Source: Desulfovibrio desulfuricans (GTDB taxonomy: Bacteria; Desulfobacterota; Desulfovibrionia; Desulfovibrionales; Desulfovibrionaceae). From it: DNA of 7,505 nt. Under the pieces are notes generated by a model that was not told the origin of the DNA, searched no databases, and saw only the letters and a program-made list of their open reading frames with translations. A program made the translations under genes and the position numbers. Of this stretch, positions 5,296-7,505 are shown piece by piece. Numbering within the stretch: position 1 is the first letter of the stretch; every line of letters starts with the position of its first letter. The stretch spans positions 1 to 7,505 of the forward strand of contig QKDT01000134.1 in assembly GCA_003251995.1 (NCBI GenBank), read 5' to 3'.

Positions 5296-6792
5296 GTGGC
5301 TTCTCGCAACGATAGCAATTCCGCCCCCGGCCACGCGGCCGGGGGCTTGCCTTTTGGGCAGGGCCGCAACAAAGACGGTCAATCGCGACCTTCCACCGCG
5401 CGCAGCGCGGAAAAGGCCGAGTCTGACATTCTGCGGCGTGTGCCCCCCCACAGTGTCGAAGCTGAACAGGCAGTGCTTGGCGGCGTATTTATGCGCCCCC
5501 AGCTCATGCACTCCATCGTTGACCAGCTCACCGACGAAGATTTTTACCTGCCCGCTCACGCCACCATCTATAAGGCGTTTCTCGAGCTTTACCGCAAATC
5601 CGCCCCGCTTGACCTTATTTCCACCGCCGAGCAGCTCAAAAGCCAAAACGCTCTTGAAGAAGCCGGGGGTGCGGTTTATCTGGGTGAGCTGGCGCAAGCT
5701 GTTGTTTCCGGTGCCAACGCGGAATACTACGCCACCATCGTTCGCGATAAATCCCTGCAACGCAGCCTGATCAACGCCTGCTCTGGCATCATCGTCAATT
5801 GCTACGATGCCTCGCGCGAGGTTGGAGAACTGCTGGACGAATCCGAACAGGCTGTTTTTTCCATTTCGCAGCGCACCTCGGGCAAGGATTTTACCCCAAC
5901 GCGCGAACTGCTCGAGCGGGTGTTTGACAAGCTTTCCAAGCTGGCTGATGCCAAGGACGTCATCACGGGCGTAACCACTGGCTATACCCGTCTGGACAAA
6001 CTCACCGCCGGTTTGCAGCCGTCAGACCTTATCATCGTGGCTGCCCGTCCCAGTATGGGCAAGACGGCCTTTTCCATGTGCATGGCGCTCAATGCAGCCG
6101 TGCGTCAAAACATCCCGGTGGCAGTTTTCTCGCTTGAAATGAGCAAGGAACAGCTCATGCAGCGCATGCTGGCTGTGTGGGGCAAGGTGGATCTTTCCAA
6201 ACTGCGCCGTCCCTCGCTGCTGACAGACGAAGACTGGCAGCGCCTTTATGATGCGGCAGACGTTGTGGCCCGCGCCCCAATATTTATTGACGACACCCCT
6301 GCCCTTACCACGTTGGAACTGCGCGCCCGGGCACGACGGCTCAAGGCAGACAAGGGCCTTGGCCTTGTGGTCGTGGACTACCTGCAGCTCATGCGCACAA
6401 GCCGCCGTACAGATTCGCGCGAACTGGAAATTTCGGATATTTCACGGTCGCTCAAGGGCCTTGCCAAGGAAATGAACGTTCCTGTGGTGGCGCTTTCGCA
6501 GCTCAACCGCAAGGTTGAAGAACGCAGCGACAAACGCCCCATGCTTTCTGACCTTCGTGAATCCGGTGCTATCGAGCAGGACGCGGACGTTATCATGTTT
6601 GTGTATCGTGACGACGTTTACAAATTCCAAAAGCCCGCAGACCGTCCGCCCCAGGGTATTGCCGAAATCATTATCGGCAAGCAGCGCAACGGCCCGGTGG
6701 GCGTTGCAGAGCTGATGTATATGTCGCCCTACACCTCGTTTGAAGACATTGCGCCAGACTGGATGCCCCCTCCTTCCGAGGGCGGAGCCTAG
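5296..6792 (+). CDS. dnaB: Replicative DNA helicase DnaB
   Basis: DnaB is the hexameric 5'-3' helicase that unwinds DNA at the replication fork and contacts primase. It has 498 residues. A polar, probably disordered N-terminus (1-47) precedes the DnaB N-terminal domain, which begins at VPPHSVEAEQAVLGG (49-63) and runs to about 150. The RecA-like motor domain has Walker A ARPSMGKT (250-257, K256), Walker B VVVDYLQLM (358-366, D361), and the RESGAIEQDAD motif (421-431). KQRNGPVG near the C-terminus completes the family pattern. No intein is present. GTG 5296 is eight bases after rplI stops; a weak AGGGT overlaps that stop codon. No methionine lies before the conserved domain, so a non-ATG start is likely. 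It is last in the operon and stops with TAG. Confidence 0.97.
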   Translation: MASRNDSNSAPGHAAGGLPFGQGRNKDGQSRPSTARSAEKAESDILRRVPPHSVEAEQAVLGGVFMRPQLMHSIVDQLTDEDFYLPAHATIYKAFLELYRKSAPLDLISTAEQLKSQNALEEAGGAVYLGELAQAVVSGANAEYYATIVRDKSLQRSLINACSGIIVNCYDASREVGELLDESEQAVFSISQRTSGKDFTPTRELLERVFDKLSKLADAKDVITGVTTGYTRLDKLTAGLQPSDLIIVAARPSMGKTAFSMCMALNAAVRQNIPVAVFSLEMSKEQLMQRMLAVWGKVDLSKLRRPSLLTDEDWQRLYDAADVVARAPIFIDDTPALTTLELRARARRLKADKGLGLVVVDYLQLMRTSRRTDSRELEISDISRSLKGLAKEMNVPVVALSQLNRKVEERSDKRPMLSDLRESGAIEQDADVIMFVYRDDVYKFQKPADRPPQGIAEIIIGKQRNGPVGVAELMYMSPYTSFEDIAPDWMPPPSEGGA

Positions 6793-6801
6793 CTGATTTT
6801 T

Positions 6802-6843
6802 GAGCCGCACAATCGCCTTTTCATGGCTTTTGTGCGGTTCTTT
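6802..6843 (+). terminator. Rho-independent terminator after dnaB
   Basis: GAGCCGCACAA (6802-6812) pairs with TTGTGCGGTTC (6830-6840) through 11 pairs including one G-U, and TTT follows. The 17-base loop can form a small inner GCC/GGC pairing. The hairpin starts nine bases after the dnaB stop. Confidence 0.8.
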
Positions 6844-6917
6844 CGTGTACTCATAAATACAACGCTAATCATGTCGTGTTGAATGATTTTTGTACACAGT
6901 ATCAGTGTATATCAATG

Positions 6918-6933
6918 TTGGTTGAACAACCAA
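6918..6933. promoter_or_regulatory. Palindrome, candidate operator
   Basis: TTGGTTG and CAACCAA are perfect 7-bp inverted arms around a central AA. A further half site, AACCAA, lies about ten bases downstream on the same strand. The pattern fits binding of a dimeric regulator, but nothing ties it to a known family. Confidence 0.35.
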
Positions 6934-6974
6934 TCTGATTATAACCAATGTATCTCCACGTATCACGTCTTTTT

Positions 6975-6989
6975 CATGCACGTTGCATG
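6975..6989. promoter_or_regulatory. Palindrome, candidate operator
   Basis: CATGCA and TGCATG are perfect 6-bp inverted arms around CGT. It lies about 42 bases downstream of the other palindrome in this gap and upstream of the candidate RNA ending at 7108. No known regulator motif is recognised. Confidence 0.3.
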
Positions 6990-7033
6990 CCTGCCAGACA
7001 TTGACCATTCGATAAATACCGTGTTTTGAGAAT

Positions 7034-7108
7034 GTTTGCACAACCTACCGGCAAACTACACTCTTTATTGCCTTCGCGCTAACGCCTCTGCGGGTTTGCG
7101 GCGTTTTT
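7034..7108 (+). ncRNA. Candidate small RNA or leader ending in an intrinsic terminator
   Basis: A terminator at 7081-7108 lies about 240 bases beyond the dnaB terminator with no open frame between, so something non-coding appears to end here. The stretch can fold: GTTTGC (7034-7039) pairs with GCAAAC (7051-7056). GCAAAC can instead pair with GTTTGC inside the terminator loop (7094-7099). Bases 7075-7086 are perfectly complementary to 7219-7230 in the leader of the next gene. The 5' end is unknown: TTGACC (7001-7006) resembles a -35 box but has no good -10. It may be a separate sRNA or part of a long RRM-gene leader. Confidence 0.35.
7081..7108 (+). terminator. Intrinsic terminator in the gap before the RRM gene
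   Basis: AACGCC (7081-7086) pairs with GGCGTT (7100-7105) around a 13-base loop, and the T run continues to 7108. It points along the plus strand. Because dnaB already has a terminator at 6802-6843, this one implies transcription starting inside the gap, or a control point within a long leader. Confidence 0.6.
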
Positions 7109-7151
7109 GTCACAAAAACGTGCGCAATGCTAACTTTTTTTTGGCTATTCG

Positions 7152-7183
7152 TTGACAAGGCTGACAAAGCGTGTTTCCATATT
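7152..7183 (+). promoter_or_regulatory. Candidate promoter of the RRM protein gene
   Basis: TTGACA (7152-7157) is a perfect -35 box. The best -10 match, CATATT (7178-7183), has 4 of 6 consensus bases but is 20 bases away. A second -35-like box, CTGACA (7161-7166), lies 17 bases from TTTCAT (7184-7189). Initiation near 7190 would give a leader of about 70 bases containing the hairpin at 7200-7219. Confidence 0.4.
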
Positions 7184-7199
7184 TTTCATGGGCCGCGTA

Positions 7200-7219
7200 C
7201 CAGTAATACGTTTTACTGG
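7200..7219 (+). promoter_or_regulatory. Hairpin in the RRM gene leader
   Basis: CCAGTAA (7200-7206) pairs perfectly with TTACTGG (7213-7219) around TACGTT. No T run follows, so it is not a terminator. It lies about 29 bases before the ribosome site and could affect translation or bind protein, including the RRM protein itself; that role is inferred from position. Confidence 0.4.
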
Positions 7220-7260
7220 GCGTTAGCGCGGTAAGATTGTTTTTTTTGAGAGGGTGTTTC

Positions 7261-7505
7261 ATGTCTAAGTCCATCTATGTCGGGAACCTTCCTTGGTCTG
7301 CCACTGAAGAACAGGTACAGGATCTTTTTGCCGAATACGGCAGCGTTCTGTCTGTGAAACTTGTTAGCGACAGGGATACCGGCCGTGCCCGTGGTTTTGG
7401 CTTTGTGGAAATGGAAGACGGCGAAGCCGACTCCGCCATCGAAGCCCTGGATAACTTCAGCTTTGGCGGTCGTACGCTGCGCGTGAACGAAGCCAAACCC
7501 CGAGC
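7261..7505 (+). CDS. RRM-type RNA-binding protein, cut by the window end
   Basis: The first 81 codons of a gene running beyond the window. They form almost one complete RNA-recognition motif: RNP2 is IYVGNL (5-10) and RNP1 is RGFGFVEM (44-51), with a beta-alpha-beta pattern ending at RTLRVNEAKPR (71-81). Single-RRM proteins of this kind in bacteria are usually around 80-120 residues and often end in a Gly-rich tail; that part is not visible here. They bind single-stranded RNA in the cytoplasm, and in cyanobacteria related Rbp proteins are cold-induced. ATG 7261 has GAGAGGG (7248-7254) six bases upstream, so the start is secure. A long structured gap upstream suggests post-transcriptional control. 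Confidence 0.93.
   Translation, partial: MSKSIYVGNLPWSATEEQVQDLFAEYGSVLSVKLVSDRDTGRARGFGFVEMEDGEADSAIEALDNFSFGGRTLRVNEAKPR

Larger units (their letters stand above)
6844..7260. other. AT-rich, dyad-rich intergenic region before the RRM gene
   Basis: This gap of about 417 bases after the dnaB terminator has no credible coding frame on either strand. It is visibly richer in A and T than the flanking genes. It holds two near-perfect palindromes (6918-6933 and 6975-6989), an extra terminator (7081-7108), a palindrome across that terminator's T tract (7102-7120), a TTGACA box (7152-7157), a hairpin (7200-7219) and a 12-bp inverted repeat (7075-7086 with 7219-7230). The hexamer GCTAAC recurs at 7078 and 7129 and, inverted, at 7222, with GCTAA at 6864. 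No tRNA or other known RNA was recognised. Confidence 0.7.

Noticed and set aside
5047..5760. 237-codon minus-strand frame across the end of rplI and start of dnaB
   Set aside because: It is opposite two clear conserved genes and shows no family motifs, so it is a shadow frame.
6845..6898. GTGTAC...GTACAC inverted repeat after the dnaB terminator
   Set aside because: Six-base arms about 42 bases apart are expected by chance in this AT-rich gap.
6890..7114. Three DnaA-box-like nonamers (6890, 7034 and 7106), suggesting an origin next to dnaB
   Set aside because: Each has one mismatch to TTWTNCACA. A rough estimate expects nearly one such match by chance in a gap this size, more if AT-rich. 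No dnaA, dnaN or gidA neighbours are present.

Overview
The window looks like a stretch of ordinary chromosome from a Desulfovibrio-like sulfate reducer (Desulfovibrionaceae). G+C is moderately high (judged by eye, not counted). The placement rests on remembered family resemblance: a DUF5665 protein, a single-RRM RNA-binding protein, and the alr / rpsF-rpsR-rplI-dnaB arrangement without priB. No database search was run.

Layout. Positions 1-495 hold at most one weakly supported small ORF. At 532-1020 (+) is a VUT/COG1738 membrane protein, probably a queuosine-precursor transporter, followed by a clear intrinsic terminator. At 1157-1438 (+) is a 93-residue DUF5665 membrane protein. It converges on tgt (1521-2660, -), and one symmetrical hairpin (1464-1501) can terminate both. 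alr (about 2922-4058, +) is divergent from tgt across a 260-bp gap with a perfect 14-bp palindrome. A near-consensus sigma-70 promoter (TTGACA-17-TATAAG, 4109-4137) and a leader hairpin then lead into rpsF-rpsR-rplI-dnaB (4197-6792), which ends in a terminator at 6802-6843. The last part is an AT-rich gap of about 470 bp full of dyads, with an extra terminator at 7081-7108, followed by the start of an RRM protein gene that runs off the window at 7505.

How the genes relate. The transporter and Tgt both belong to queuosine tRNA modification, although they lie on opposite strands. Alr supplies D-alanine for peptidoglycan. The rpsF operon makes three ribosomal proteins and the replicative helicase.

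Main anomalies. (1) rpsF has an in-frame TGA at codon 43, exactly where the family carries a conserved Trp; the rest of the gene is intact. None of the eight complete, confidently called genes stops with TGA, but 17 Trp codons in confident genes are TGG. Sequence error, a real nonsense mutation and UGA readthrough are all still open. (2) alr departs from two conserved motifs, and one departure looks like a compensating -1/+1 indel pair. (3) In the last gap, 12 nt at the base of the extra terminator are perfectly complementary to 12 nt just upstream of the RRM gene's ribosome-binding site. This could mark a cis- or trans-acting RNA regulator. No CRISPR array, tRNA, rRNA, insertion sequence or phage gene was seen.
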